64,000 nucleotides of DNA, taken from NCBI GenBank assembly GCA_963625685.1, contig CAVFTR010000004.1, positions 1-64,000 on the forward strand, written 5' to 3'. This DNA is from F23-B02 sp963625685. Lineage in GTDB: Bacteria; Bacillota; Clostridia; Oscillospirales; Oscillospiraceae. The notes beneath the pieces are model-generated. The model did not search any database. It saw only the letters and a list, made by a program, of their open reading frames with translations, and was not told the DNA's origin. Positions 1 to 8,018 of the stretch are shown piece after piece. The position numbers and the translations under genes were made by a program. How positions within the stretch are numbered: position 1 is the stretch's first letter; every line of letters starts with the position of its first letter.

Positions 1-179
1 CTCTGCGCTTTGCTGTGCCTGTTTGCTTATCAGTGGCAGCTTCCGCCGCAGCCGCCCTTTTCGGCGCTTTTCGCCTTTTTCTCTTTGATGGGCGTCAGCC
101 CATCTGCATCGAGAAAACCGAAAATCATCCTGTCAAAACCGGCAGCGGCCCGGCTCCCCTTATGCTTAATCAAATGCAT
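1..179. repeat. Non-coding spacer with dispersed repeat copy 1
   Basis: No credible gene is seen here. Positions about 57-127 match positions about 25143-25214 over roughly 70 bp with very few differences. The shared core ends in a small hairpin in which GATGGGC and GCCCATC are separated by four bases, followed by a conserved tail. In both places it sits in an intergenic gap next to strong hairpins, so it is read as a dispersed intergenic repeat rather than a coding sequence. Confidence 0.6.
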
Positions 180-218
180 AAAAACTGCGGGCGGGAGGCT
201 CCTGCCCGCAGTTTTTTA
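180..218 (+). terminator. Rho-independent terminator of upstream gene
   Basis: AAAACTGCGGGC pairs with GCCCGCAGTTTT around a short inner loop and is followed by a run of T on the + strand. The A-run before it makes it potentially bidirectional. It would end transcription entering from the left edge before the promoter of the IclR-type gene. Confidence 0.75.
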
Positions 219-251
219 CGCATTGGACGCAAAACAGCGCGAGCTGCGAGG

Positions 252-279
252 TTGACATTTTCATATTTTCGTTTAGAAT
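252..279 (+). promoter_or_regulatory. Promoter of IclR-type regulator gene
   Basis: TTGACA at 252-257 and TAGAAT at 274-279 are separated by 16 bp, a good sigma-A type arrangement, about 60 bp before the coding start. Confidence 0.65.
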
Positions 280-337
280 GGACTTGCAGTCATAAGAGAT
301 CAAAATAAACGAATGAAAGAGAAGGGAGGAAAAGAAA

Positions 338-1102
338 TTGGCATCTGATAAATGCGAGATCAAGATCAAAAGCCTTCAGAAGGCCATGACGGTGCTTGAC
401 TGCTTTGCCGAAAAGCAGCCGCTGAGCATAACCGAGATAAGCGAAAAGCTCGGCCTTTACAAGAGCAACGTCTATGACATACTCACGACGCTCACGGCCA
501 TGGGCTATCTCGATAAAAGCGAGGAATCAAGCAAGTTCTACGCCGGCAGAAAGCTCATAAAGCTCGGGAGAATGGCCAGCGACAGATACAGCTTCAGAAA
601 CATAGCCGCGCCGTATCTGCATAAGGTGGCAAACGAGGTGGGGGAGATCGCGCACCTGACCGTTCCCATCGGCTATCAGCTGTATTATATGGACACTGCG
701 GTGCCTATCGGCACGCGCCCCTATGTTTCCGCCGTGCTGCGCAACAGCTATGACAGCCTCAACTGCACGGGCTCGGGCAAGGCGATGCTCTCGCGCATGC
801 CGGAGGAGTTTATAGAGGAGTATCTCGCGTCGCCGCTCACCGGAAAGACGGAGAATACCATTACCGACGCTGAAAAAATGCGCGAAGAGCTTGCGGGCAT
901 ACGTCTGCGCGGCTATGCCGTCGACGACGAGGAGTACGCCATCGGCCTTCGCTGCGTCGCCGTGCCTATCCTCGACCACGACGGCTCGGTGCTCGGCGCG
1001 ATGAGCGTCAGCGGCCCCACGGCCAGATTTGCGGAGACGAAAATACCCGCCTTTGCGGAAAAATTAACAAAGCATGTCCGAGAAATACAGGACATATTGT
1101 GA
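338..1102 (+). CDS. IclR family transcriptional regulator
   Basis: Encodes 254 aa with the two-part IclR layout. An N-terminal winged helix-turn-helix (residues about 10-65, with the ITEISEKLGLYKSNVYDIL stretch) is followed by an effector-binding domain (about 80-250, with GSGKAMLS and the late RGYAVDDEEYAIGLRCVAVPI segment typical of the family). The start is TTG at 338, chosen because GGGAGGA lies seven bases upstream and no ATG fits. IclR proteins usually control a neighbouring catabolic operon. The likely target is the MFS and oxidoreductase operon downstream, whose leader carries repeated AGAAC-GTTCT palindromes. The effector is unknown, perhaps a hydroxy or oxo acid. Confidence 0.92.
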   Translation: MASDKCEIKIKSLQKAMTVLDCFAEKQPLSITEISEKLGLYKSNVYDILTTLTAMGYLDKSEESSKFYAGRKLIKLGRMASDRYSFRNIAAPYLHKVANEVGEIAHLTVPIGYQLYYMDTAVPIGTRPYVSAVLRNSYDSLNCTGSGKAMLSRMPEEFIEEYLASPLTGKTENTITDAEKMREELAGIRLRGYAVDDEEYAIGLRCVAVPILDHDGSVLGAMSVSGPTARFAETKIPAFAEKLTKHVREIQDIL

Positions 1103-1207
1103 TTTTCACCAAAAACTCCATCCGTATTTTGTCTTGTCTCACAATTGAAGTGAGGCGCAGTATGTGCTATTTTTTAATAAAGCTATTAATTTTTTTAATC
1201 AAGATTC

Positions 1208-1220
1208 AGAACAGCGTTCT
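1208..1220. promoter_or_regulatory. Candidate operator palindrome 1
   Basis: AGAACAGCGTTCT is an inverted repeat with arms AGAAC and GTTCT. It is the first of three closely related sites in this gap. IclR-family dimers bind short palindromes of this size, so the adjacent IclR-type regulator is the natural candidate binder (inference). Confidence 0.5.
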
Positions 1221-1288
1221 TTAATTCAGAATCGCTGCTCGAAAAACAGAGAGGCGCGCCCGGCGCCTCAAGAATTTTTCTGCATAAC

Positions 1289-1301
1289 AGAACGGCGTTC
1301 T
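1289..1301. promoter_or_regulatory. Candidate operator palindrome 2
   Basis: AGAACGGCGTTCT has the same AGAAC/GTTCT arms and the preceding AAC as site 3. It lies just before a CGGAGC/GCTCCG hairpin. Confidence 0.5.
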
Positions 1302-1342
1302 AAAAAACGGAGCCAAGAGCTCCGACAATTTGTTCTATATAA

Positions 1343-1357
1343 CAGAACGCTGTTCTG
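1343..1357. promoter_or_regulatory. Candidate operator palindrome 3
   Basis: CAGAACGCTGTTCTG is the most symmetrical of the three sites. A further half-site TGTTCT lies at 1331-1336 beside a TATATAA stretch that could be part of a promoter, so a bound regulator would probably block or help RNA polymerase here. Confidence 0.5.
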
Positions 1358-1412
1358 TAAAATTGCATGACAAGGGGAGGCGGGAAAAAGTAAAAGCAAA
1401 GCATTGAAGCCC

Positions 1413-1573
1413 ATCTTCGGCCGGCAAAAGCGTATACGGACAACACCGCGGCGAATGTACCCCGCCGCAAAAACATCTCTTTTCAAACCTCGTGTCATAT
1501 CATTTTTTTGCTGTCTGATCCTCCGCAGCCGAGCGCTGCCGGAAAACCGTGTGCGCTTTTGCCGACCGAAGAT
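1413..1573 (+). repeat. Long-range inverted repeat in MFS gene leader
   Basis: Twenty bases at 1413-1432 are complementary to 1554-1573 with one mismatch, enclosing about 120 bases that contain smaller GC-rich hairpins. The distal arm ends about 35 bases before the start codon. If transcribed, the leader would fold into a closed stem with an internal domain, a layout common in structured leader RNAs. It matches no riboswitch class that I recognise. Confidence 0.55.
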
Positions 1574-1608
1574 AATAAACAAAGACAAGAGATTAAAGGA
1601 GAAAATTC

Positions 1609-2880
1609 ATGAAAAAGAACACGAAAAGATTCCTTCTGCTCTTTGCACTCGGAATCGCCTACGGCTTCATGTATGTCATGCCCTACATGAAATCGAGCTT
1701 CTACGATCAGATGATCGCCGCGATGGGCTGCACAAACGAGCAGCTCGGCTCCCTGATGACCTACTACTGCATCTGCTGCACTGCCTCCTATCTGCCGGGC
1801 GGCTGGATTGGCGATAAGTTCAACCCCAAGCCCGTTCTGCTGATATCCATCTTCGGACAGGCCGCGCTGAGCTTCCTGTTCATGTTCACCTACAAGAGCT
1901 ATACAATGGCGGTCATTATCTGGCTGCTCATGGGCCTGACCGGCGGCTTCGCGTTCTGGCCTGCCATCATGAAGGGCATCAGAATGACCGGCAGCGACGA
2001 GGAGCAGGGCCGTGTTTACGGCATTTTTGAGGCGCTCAACGGCGTCGCATCCCTGCTGCTGAGCTTCATCATGATCGGCGTCATGACCGTCGTCGGCGGC
2101 AGCGACCTCGTCACCGGCTTCAGAAGCGCGCTGGCATTCATGGGCGGCCTGTCCATCGTCTCTGGCATCCTCGTCGCGATCCTTATGCCCAAGGACGCGG
2201 CCTACGGCGCTTCCGAGGAGGAGAAGGCAAGAAAGATCACCGTCAAGGACTACGTCTCCGCATTCAAGATCCCCGGCGTCTGGATCATGGCGATCCTCGT
2301 GTGGTGCTACGTCACCATCTCGGCTGTCGCGAGCTATCTCACCCCGTACAGCACCAGCGTTCTCGGCATGTCCGCGGCGCTCGCTGCCTCGATCGGCACC
2401 ATCCGCACCTACGGCTGCCGCCTGATCGGCGGACCGCTCGGCGGCTATATCGCGGACAAGGGCTTCAAGTCCGTCTCCAAGGAGCAGCTTCTCGGACAGC
2501 TCGCCTGCCTTGCGACGGTCGGCGTGTTCCTCGTTCTGCCCGCCGGCACGAGCTCGGGACTTCTCGTCGTTCTGCTTCTGCTCGTCGGCATCTCCATGTT
2601 CCTGTGCAAGGGCACGTATTTCTCCATCCAGCCTGAGATGGGCATCCCCACTCACATCTCGGCGACCGCTGTCGCCATTGCGACCTTTGTCGGATACATC
2701 CCCGATATGTTCGTTCACACGATGTTCGGCAAATGGATAGACGTCGGCGGCGATCTCGGCTACAGAAAGATACTCATGTACGGCGTCGCGACCGCCGCGC
2801 TCGGCGTGATAGCCGCCGTGTGGGCCATCATTCAGGCCAAAAAGGTCTCCGCGCGCAGTGCAAAGGCTGCCGAGGTCTGA
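1609..2880 (+). CDS. MFS family transporter
   Basis: Encodes 423 aa with about twelve hydrophobic segments, typical of the major facilitator superfamily. The loop after the second segment reads GGWIGDKFNPKPVL, the MFS signature position (G-x3-D-x2 then basic residues). A central cytoplasmic loop around residues 195-215 separates two six-helix halves. The first ATG follows AAAGGAGAAAATTC. It heads an operon with ferredoxin and 2-oxoacid oxidoreductase genes, so the likely substrate is an organic acid fed to that enzyme. It could be an oxalate/formate-antiporter-type or sugar-acid-type carrier; the sequence alone does not decide. Confidence 0.85.
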   Translation: MKKNTKRFLLLFALGIAYGFMYVMPYMKSSFYDQMIAAMGCTNEQLGSLMTYYCICCTASYLPGGWIGDKFNPKPVLLISIFGQAALSFLFMFTYKSYTMAVIIWLLMGLTGGFAFWPAIMKGIRMTGSDEEQGRVYGIFEALNGVASLLLSFIMIGVMTVVGGSDLVTGFRSALAFMGGLSIVSGILVAILMPKDAAYGASEEEKARKITVKDYVSAFKIPGVWIMAILVWCYVTISAVASYLTPYSTSVLGMSAALAASIGTIRTYGCRLIGGPLGGYIADKGFKSVSKEQLLGQLACLATVGVFLVLPAGTSSGLLVVLLLLVGISMFLCKGTYFSIQPEMGIPTHISATAVAIATFVGYIPDMFVHTMFGKWIDVGGDLGYRKILMYGVATAALGVIAAVWAIIQAKKVSARSAKAAEV

Positions 2881-2919
2881 AAAAGGCAATTCATTTTTGT
2901 GTAAATAAAAGGAGCAACT

Positions 2920-3120
2920 ATGGCTAAGGTTAAACTCAACATCAAAAATTGCAAGGGCTGCGGCTACTGCGTCGCAGAGTGCCCCAAAAAGGCCATTTCC
3001 TTCACCGGCAACATAAGCGACAAGGGCTATGACACCGTTCAGGTCGACGACGCCCTGTGCGTTGCATGCGGCTCGTGCTACAGGGTATGCCCGGACAGGG
3101 TCTTTGAAATTCTCGTTTAA
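2920..3120 (+). CDS. 2-oxoacid:ferredoxin oxidoreductase, ferredoxin-like delta subunit
   Basis: Encodes 66 aa with two [4Fe-4S] motifs of the C-x2-C-x2-C-x3-C type: CKGCGYCVAEC near residue 11 and CVACGSCYRVC near residue 47. This is the small electron-carrying subunit of the four-subunit KOR/VOR family. It passes electrons from the thiamine site of the partner subunits to free ferredoxin. It lies 39 bp after the transporter gene and 14 bp before the alpha subunit start, so it is clearly in the same transcript. Confidence 0.93.
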   Translation: MAKVKLNIKNCKGCGYCVAECPKKAISFTGNISDKGYDTVQVDDALCVACGSCYRVCPDRVFEILV

Positions 3121-3134
3121 GGAAGGTGCAAACA

Positions 3135-4187
3135 ATGTCTAAAGAACTTATGAAGGGCAACGAGGCCCTTGCCGAAGCCGCGATACGCGCAGGCTGCCGC
3201 TTCTACAGCGGCTATCCCATCACTCCCCAGACCGAGATACTCGAGTATCTGTCCTGGCGTATGGACGAGGTCGGCGGCACCTTCGTGCAGACGGAGTCCG
3301 AGCTGGCCGGTATAAACATGCTCCTCGGCGCGGCGGCGGCCGGCGCAAGAGCGCTCACAAGCTCCGCCGGCCCCGGCTTCTCACTCAAGCAGGAGGGCAT
3401 ATCCTACCTCGTCGCGGCCGATCTTCCGGCAGTCATAATCGACGTTATGCGTATCGGCACGGGCCTCGGCGATATCGCCCAGTCTCAGGGCGACTACTGG
3501 CAGCTCACCCGCGGCGGCGGCCACGGCGACTACCGCACGATCGTCCTCGCCCCGGCAAGCGTCCAGGAAAACTGCGACATGATGCCCGTCGCCTTCGACC
3601 TCGCAGAGAAGTACCGTCATCCCGTGCTCGTCGCGTCCGACGCGGCCATCGGCCAGATGGTCGAGGGCGTCGAGCTGCCCGAGATGCACGAGCATGATAT
3701 AAATACCTACGACTGGGCGCTGCGCGGCTGCCGCCGCGGCGACGCGCCCCGCAAGGTCCAGAACACCTACTATACGATGCCCGATTATGTCGAGTATCTC
3801 TCGAAGAAGTACGCCGATATCGAGGAAAACGAGCAGCGCTGGGAGAGCTACTGCACCGAGGACGCAGACCTTGTCCTCGTAGCATACGGCATAAGCTCCC
3901 GCATCGCAAAGGAAGCCGTCGACATGGCCCGCGAGCAGGGACTGAAGCTCGGTCTTATCCGCCCGATAACCCTGTGGCCGTTCCCGGTAAAGGCGTTCGA
4001 CGCCTGCCCGAACGCGAAGACCTTCATGACGGTCGAGATAAACATCCTCGGCCAGATGGTCGACGACGTCAGGCTCGCCGTAAACCAGCGCGTGCCTGTG
4101 GAATTCTGCGGAACCTACTTTGGCCTCCCCGAGAGCGACGATATCGTGGCAAAAGCCAGGCAGATTCTTGAAAAGGAGGGCAAATAA
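3135..4187 (+). CDS. 2-oxoacid:ferredoxin oxidoreductase, alpha subunit
   Basis: Encodes 350 aa of the KorA/VorB type. The N-terminal GYPITPQTEILEYL and TESELAGINMLLGAAAAGARALTS-type segments form the pyrimidine-binding half of the thiamine diphosphate site, followed by a transketolase C-terminal-like domain from about residue 230. ATG at 3135 is preferred over GTG at 3126 because GGAAGG ends at 3126 and overlaps that GTG. The enzyme cleaves a 2-oxoacid with CoA to acyl-CoA, CO2 and reduced ferredoxin. The subunit set resembles 2-oxoglutarate or branched-chain 2-oxoacid enzymes rather than the single-chain pyruvate enzyme. Exact substrate is unknown. Confidence 0.92.
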   Translation: MSKELMKGNEALAEAAIRAGCRFYSGYPITPQTEILEYLSWRMDEVGGTFVQTESELAGINMLLGAAAAGARALTSSAGPGFSLKQEGISYLVAADLPAVIIDVMRIGTGLGDIAQSQGDYWQLTRGGGHGDYRTIVLAPASVQENCDMMPVAFDLAEKYRHPVLVASDAAIGQMVEGVELPEMHEHDINTYDWALRGCRRGDAPRKVQNTYYTMPDYVEYLSKKYADIEENEQRWESYCTEDADLVLVAYGISSRIAKEAVDMAREQGLKLGLIRPITLWPFPVKAFDACPNAKTFMTVEINILGQMVDDVRLAVNQRVPVEFCGTYFGLPESDDIVAKARQILEKEGK

Positions 4188-4928
4188 ATGAAACTCAAAG
4201 CACCTGACTGCATTTTTTCTTCCGCCAATTTCTGCCCCGGCTGCGGCCACGGCCTGGCCAGCAGACTTATAGGCGAGGTCGCCGAGGAGCTCGGCATAGT
4301 TGAAAAGACCATAGGCGTCGTCGACGTCGCCTGCTGCTCGTTCCATATCGATTACTGGAACTTCGATACCATCATGTCCGCCCACGGCCGCGATCTGCCC
4401 ACGGCGGTCGGAGCAAAGCATATCCGTCCCGACTGTGCGGTGTTCGCCTACCTGGGCGACGGCGCGGCATATTCAATCGGCATGGCCGAGACCATACACG
4501 CAGCGCTCAGAAACGACAATATCTGCGTTATCGTCATAAACAACAGCGTCTTCGGCATGACCGGCGGCCAGATGGCCCCGACGACCCTGCCCGGCGAAAA
4601 GACCGCTACCTCTCCCAAGGGCAAGGATCCCAGCCGCTACGGCACCATGAGCGGCCTTGAGCTGGTAAAGACCATGGACGTAGCCTTCGCCGCGCGCGGC
4701 GAGCTCGTCGGCTCTGCCGGAATGATCAATGCAAAGAAGCTCATCAAAAAGGCCTTTGAGCACCAGCTCAACGGCGACGGCTTCAGCATGGTCGAGCTGC
4801 TCAGCCCCTGCCCGACGAACCTCAATCTTTCGCCGGTCAAGACCAAGGAATTTGTTCACAATGAAATGACGAAGTATTTCCCCCTCGGAGTATTCGTAGA
4901 TAAGAAGGAGGCGCAAAACAATGACTGA
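4188..4928 (+). CDS. 2-oxoacid:ferredoxin oxidoreductase, beta subunit
   Basis: Encodes 246 aa, the KorB/VorA-type thiamine diphosphate-binding subunit. Visible motifs are CPGCGHGLASRL near residue 17 and GDGAAYSIGMAE followed about 25 residues later by NN-SVFGMTGGQ, the GDG...NN thiamine/Mg signature. It starts directly after the alpha subunit stop codon and overlaps the gamma subunit start by eight bases, which implies translational coupling and equal subunit amounts. Confidence 0.93.
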   Translation: MKLKAPDCIFSSANFCPGCGHGLASRLIGEVAEELGIVEKTIGVVDVACCSFHIDYWNFDTIMSAHGRDLPTAVGAKHIRPDCAVFAYLGDGAAYSIGMAETIHAALRNDNICVIVINNSVFGMTGGQMAPTTLPGEKTATSPKGKDPSRYGTMSGLELVKTMDVAFAARGELVGSAGMINAKKLIKKAFEHQLNGDGFSMVELLSPCPTNLNLSPVKTKEFVHNEMTKYFPLGVFVDKKEAQNND

Positions 4929-5448
4929 AATGGTCTGTGCCGGATTCGGAGGACAGGGCGTCCTCACGACCGGACTTATAATAGCTCACGCAGCGATGCG
5001 TCTTGGCAAGGAGATCACCTGGTATCCCTCCTACGGCTCCGAAATGCGCGGCGGCACCGCCAACTGCACCATCAAGATCAGCGAAAAGGCCATCGCCAGC
5101 CCCGTTGCGAAGCACCCGGACATCGTGTGTGCTCTCAACGCTCCCGCTGTCGATAAGTTTGAAGCGTCCATCAAGCCGGGCGGCTATCTCTTCGTGAACG
5201 CCTCGCTCATCGACGCCGGAAGAAAGTACAGAGACGATATAAAGGTCGTTTCCGTACCCATGTCCGAGATCGCGCTCGAGCACGAGAACCCCAGAGGCGC
5301 GAACCTCGTCCTGCTCGGTGCCATCGCGGCCCACACCGGCATATTTGATGTTGACGAGCTTGACGAGCAGGTAACGGCCTACTTCGCCAAGAAGGGCAAG
5401 TTCAACCCCAAAAACTCCGAATGTCTCAAGGCCGGAGCCGCACTTTGA
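4921..5448 (+). CDS. 2-oxoacid:ferredoxin oxidoreductase, gamma subunit
   Basis: Encodes 175 aa with the N-terminal GFGGQGVLTTG motif and the WYPSYGSEMRGGTANCTI segment characteristic of KorC/VorC gamma subunits. Together with the three preceding genes it completes a delta-alpha-beta-gamma enzyme. AAGGAGG lies just upstream inside the beta gene. Confidence 0.94.
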   Translation: MTEMVCAGFGGQGVLTTGLIIAHAAMRLGKEITWYPSYGSEMRGGTANCTIKISEKAIASPVAKHPDIVCALNAPAVDKFEASIKPGGYLFVNASLIDAGRKYRDDIKVVSVPMSEIALEHENPRGANLVLLGAIAAHTGIFDVDELDEQVTAYFAKKGKFNPKNSECLKAGAAL

Positions 5449-5455
5449 CAAAATA

Positions 5456-5487
5456 AAGCTCTCCTGTATGATCATACGGGAGAGCTT
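5456..5487. promoter_or_regulatory. 32-bp near-perfect palindrome between oxidoreductase and symporter genes
   Basis: The arms AAGCTCTCC and GGAGAGCTT flank an almost self-complementary centre GTATGATCATAC, leaving one mismatched pair in 32 bp. On the + strand it is followed by GAGCAAAACC rather than a T-run, so a classical terminator is unlikely. It may be an RNA processing or stabilising hairpin, a weak attenuator, or an operator. Confidence 0.5.
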
Positions 5488-5531
5488 GAGCAAAACCTGC
5501 AAAATTGCACGAATAAAAGAGAGTGGATACA

Positions 5532-6974
5532 ATGAATAGCTTTGATATAGCAATAATTCTGGCGTATTTCGCGGCTATGATCTTCCTTGGTGTGTATTCG
5601 AGCAGGAAACAGAAGAATGTTGACGATTATTATGTCGGAGGAAGGTCCATGGGGGCGCTGAAGATAGGCGCTCTGTGGATGGCCGGCTGGATAGGCGGCT
5701 CCTCCGTTATCGGGACCTCGTCCAACGCATACTCTCTCGGCATAACGGGAGTATGGTACGTCGCGGCCATAGCCGGCGGATGCATGATCTTTGCATTCAC
5801 CATGTCCGCCCCCATAAAGCGTATAAGCTCAAAGATAAACAACATCACGCTCCCGGAGCTTATAAGCAGCCGCTATGACAGAAAGACCGGCATAATGTGC
5901 AGCATTACGACGATACTTGCAATGATCGGATATACTGCCGCACAGTTCGTGGCCGGCGGAGCCATACTGAACGTTCTGACGGGCTGGGATCTGCGCATAT
6001 GCTACCTGATCGCGGCGGCGGTCATAGTCTTCTATGTCTCGACAGGAGGACTGCTCGCCGTGACCTATACCGATATAGTGCAGATGCTCATACTCATCCT
6101 CGGCGTCGTGGTCATCGGCGTGCCGGTCGTAAACTCCATCATCCGGAGCGAGGGGCTCAGCTTCAGCTCCCTGCCGGCAGGGTATTTTGACCTCGGCTCA
6201 TGGGGCTGGGGAACGATAATCGCCCTTGCGCTGTCGACCGTGCTGTCGTTTTTCACGAGCATGGACAGCTACACGAGATGCATCGCCGCGAAGGATATGA
6301 AAAGCGCGCGCCTCGGAACGATATACGCCGCGGCCGCGGTCCTGGTCATAGCCGGAGCGAGCACATTCCTCGGCATGGCCGGCAAGCTGCTCATGCCGGA
6401 GCTTGAGTCGGCAAACAATGTCCTTGCGATGCTCATAGTGGATGTGCTGCCGCACGGCCTGAAGGGCCTTGTGCTCGTGGGTATACTGTGCGCCATAATG
6501 TCCACGGCGGATATCTCCGTGCTCACGGCCTCCGCGAGCCTCACCAAGGATATCTATCAGAAGTATATAAACAAGGAAGCGAGCGAAAAGAAGCTTATGA
6601 GAATAGGCTTTCTGTGCTCCGTGCTGGTCGGCATTGCCGGCGCGCTGTTCGGCTGGTTCAATCAGGATATAATGAACCTGCTGCTGATAACCTTCACCAT
6701 AAACTCCGCCGGACTGTTCCTGCCCTGCGTCTGCGCGTTTTTCTGGAAAAGATCCTGCGCTTCGGGCTCGTTTGTCTCCATGCTGTCGGCGACCGTGGTC
6801 TCAATAGTGTGGTATATCGGCGGCAAGCTCAGCAGCCTGCCCATATTTGAGATCGATGCCATCTGGCCCGCCTTCGGCATTTCCGCGCTGCTGTATGTGC
6901 TGATATGCCTTACGCATAAGCAGACCTCGGAGGAGATCGAAAAGTCGGAGCTGTTTTTCGCGGAGCGCCGATAA
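5532..6974 (+). CDS. Sodium:solute symporter (SSS family)
   Basis: Encodes 480 aa with about thirteen membrane segments and SSS-family features: YFAAMIFLGVYSSRKQKNV near the N terminus, then DDYYVGGRSMG. ATG at 5532 is preferred over the in-frame GTG at 5523 because AGAGAG lies just before that GTG at proper distance for the ATG. SSS carriers import organic acids, amino acids or sugars with sodium. The downstream 2-hydroxyacid dehydrogenases suggest that the cargo is a hydroxy or oxo acid. It may share a transcript with the oxidoreductase genes through the palindromic gap. Confidence 0.9.
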   Translation: MNSFDIAIILAYFAAMIFLGVYSSRKQKNVDDYYVGGRSMGALKIGALWMAGWIGGSSVIGTSSNAYSLGITGVWYVAAIAGGCMIFAFTMSAPIKRISSKINNITLPELISSRYDRKTGIMCSITTILAMIGYTAAQFVAGGAILNVLTGWDLRICYLIAAAVIVFYVSTGGLLAVTYTDIVQMLILILGVVVIGVPVVNSIIRSEGLSFSSLPAGYFDLGSWGWGTIIALALSTVLSFFTSMDSYTRCIAAKDMKSARLGTIYAAAAVLVIAGASTFLGMAGKLLMPELESANNVLAMLIVDVLPHGLKGLVLVGILCAIMSTADISVLTASASLTKDIYQKYINKEASEKKLMRIGFLCSVLVGIAGALFGWFNQDIMNLLLITFTINSAGLFLPCVCAFFWKRSCASGSFVSMLSATVVSIVWYIGGKLSSLPIFEIDAIWPAFGISALLYVLICLTHKQTSEEIEKSELFFAERR

Positions 6975-6998
6975 AAAATTTATAAAAAGGAGAAAGCC

Positions 6999-7991
6999 AT
7001 GAAAATAGTCTTTGCCGAATTTCCCGAAACAAGAAACAGAAACATCGACACCGAGCTGTCCTATATGCCCGAGGGCACCGAGGTCGGCTTCGCCGTGTAC
7101 GATGAAAACGATCTCGAGCAGTACTACAGGGACCTTTCCGACTGCGACGCCGTCATAACCGGCTTTGCGCCTATCGACGAGGTCGCGATCGACCATATGA
7201 AAAACTGCAAGATCATTTCCGTCCAGGCCACCGGCTGGAACTTTGTCGCGCACGAGTATGCAAAGAGCAAGGGCATTGCCGTATCCGCCATCGGCGAGTA
7301 CTGCACAAAGGAGGTCGCGGACCACACCATCATGCTCATGCTCGCGCTGCGCAAGAGACTTCCTTATCTCCAGCGCCGCGTAAACAAGGAAAAGGTGTGG
7401 GAAACGGCGAGCCTTGAAACGCTCGGCATCAAGGGCGTTTACGGCCAGACCCTCGGCATAGTCGGTCTCGGCAAGATAGGCAAGGCGGTCGCGACCCGCG
7501 CTCAGGCATTCGGCATGCGCGTTATCGCGACAGACCCCTTCATTCCCGACAGCGACTTTGAAAAGGTCGGCGCGGAGAAGGTCAGCATCGAATACCTGCT
7601 GAAAAACTCCGACGTCGTGTCCAGTCATATGAATCTCAACGATACCAACATCAATTATTTCGACGCGGAGAAGTTTGCGATGATGGCCGAGAAGAAGCCC
7701 ATCTTCCTGAACGTGTCCCGCGGCGGCGAGGCCGACGAGGACGCGATGCTCGAGGCCCTCGACTCCGGCAAGATACTCGCCGTCGGCCTTGACGTTCTCG
7801 TGAGCGAGAGCCCCGACCTCGAGAAGTGCCCGTTTATCGACAGAGAGGACTGCATCGTCACCCCGCACAGCGCCTTCTACTCCGACGATTCCATCGAGGC
7901 ATGCGAGCGTATATCCACCGAAAACGCGGTCTATTACATCAACGGCCAGCCCGAAAAGGTGTTCAAGCTCGTTCAGGACCCCAGGGCCTGA
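6999..7991 (+). CDS. D-2-hydroxyacid dehydrogenase (NAD-dependent), first paralogue
   Basis: Encodes 330 aa of the D-isomer 2-hydroxyacid dehydrogenase family. The Rossmann motif is GIVGLGKIGKAVATRA (about residues 150-165), the catalytic Arg lies in NVSRGGEAD, and the catalytic His in TPHSAFYS near residue 290. It interconverts a D-2-hydroxyacid and its 2-oxoacid with NAD. Its place between a symporter and a CoA-transferase gene suggests it makes or uses the substrate of the upstream 2-oxoacid oxidoreductase. Phosphoglycerate, hydroxypyruvate or D-lactate-like substrates cannot be told apart here. Confidence 0.9.
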   Translation: MKIVFAEFPETRNRNIDTELSYMPEGTEVGFAVYDENDLEQYYRDLSDCDAVITGFAPIDEVAIDHMKNCKIISVQATGWNFVAHEYAKSKGIAVSAIGEYCTKEVADHTIMLMLALRKRLPYLQRRVNKEKVWETASLETLGIKGVYGQTLGIVGLGKIGKAVATRAQAFGMRVIATDPFIPDSDFEKVGAEKVSIEYLLKNSDVVSSHMNLNDTNINYFDAEKFAMMAEKKPIFLNVSRGGEADEDAMLEALDSGKILAVGLDVLVSESPDLEKCPFIDREDCIVTPHSAFYSDDSIEACERISTENAVYYINGQPEKVFKLVQDPRA

Positions 7992-8018
7992 GCATAAAAC
8001 GAAACAGGAGATAAACGC

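Larger units (their letters stand above)
1103..1608 (+). promoter_or_regulatory. Long regulatory spacer before the MFS operon
   Basis: This 506-bp gap has no credible gene. It holds three 13-bp AGAAC-GTTCT palindromes (1208-1357), a GAGGCGC/GCGCCTC hairpin (1251-1269), a CGGAGC/GCTCCG hairpin (1308-1324) and a long-range inverted repeat (1413-1432 with 1554-1573). Together these suggest operator control of transcription plus a folded 5' leader for the downstream transporter gene. Confidence 0.6.

Noticed and set aside
1609..2880. Calling the MFS carrier an oxalate/formate antiporter
   Set aside because: Neighbouring genes fit an organic acid, but no residue pattern that I can read proves that subfamily.
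1495..3135. A 546-codon open frame on the - strand
   Set aside because: Overlaps the MFS and ferredoxin genes completely and has low-complexity Asp/His/Arg text without domains.
5456..5487. Palindrome as a rho-independent terminator
   Set aside because: No T-run follows on the + strand, so I list it as a regulatory or RNA-processing element instead.
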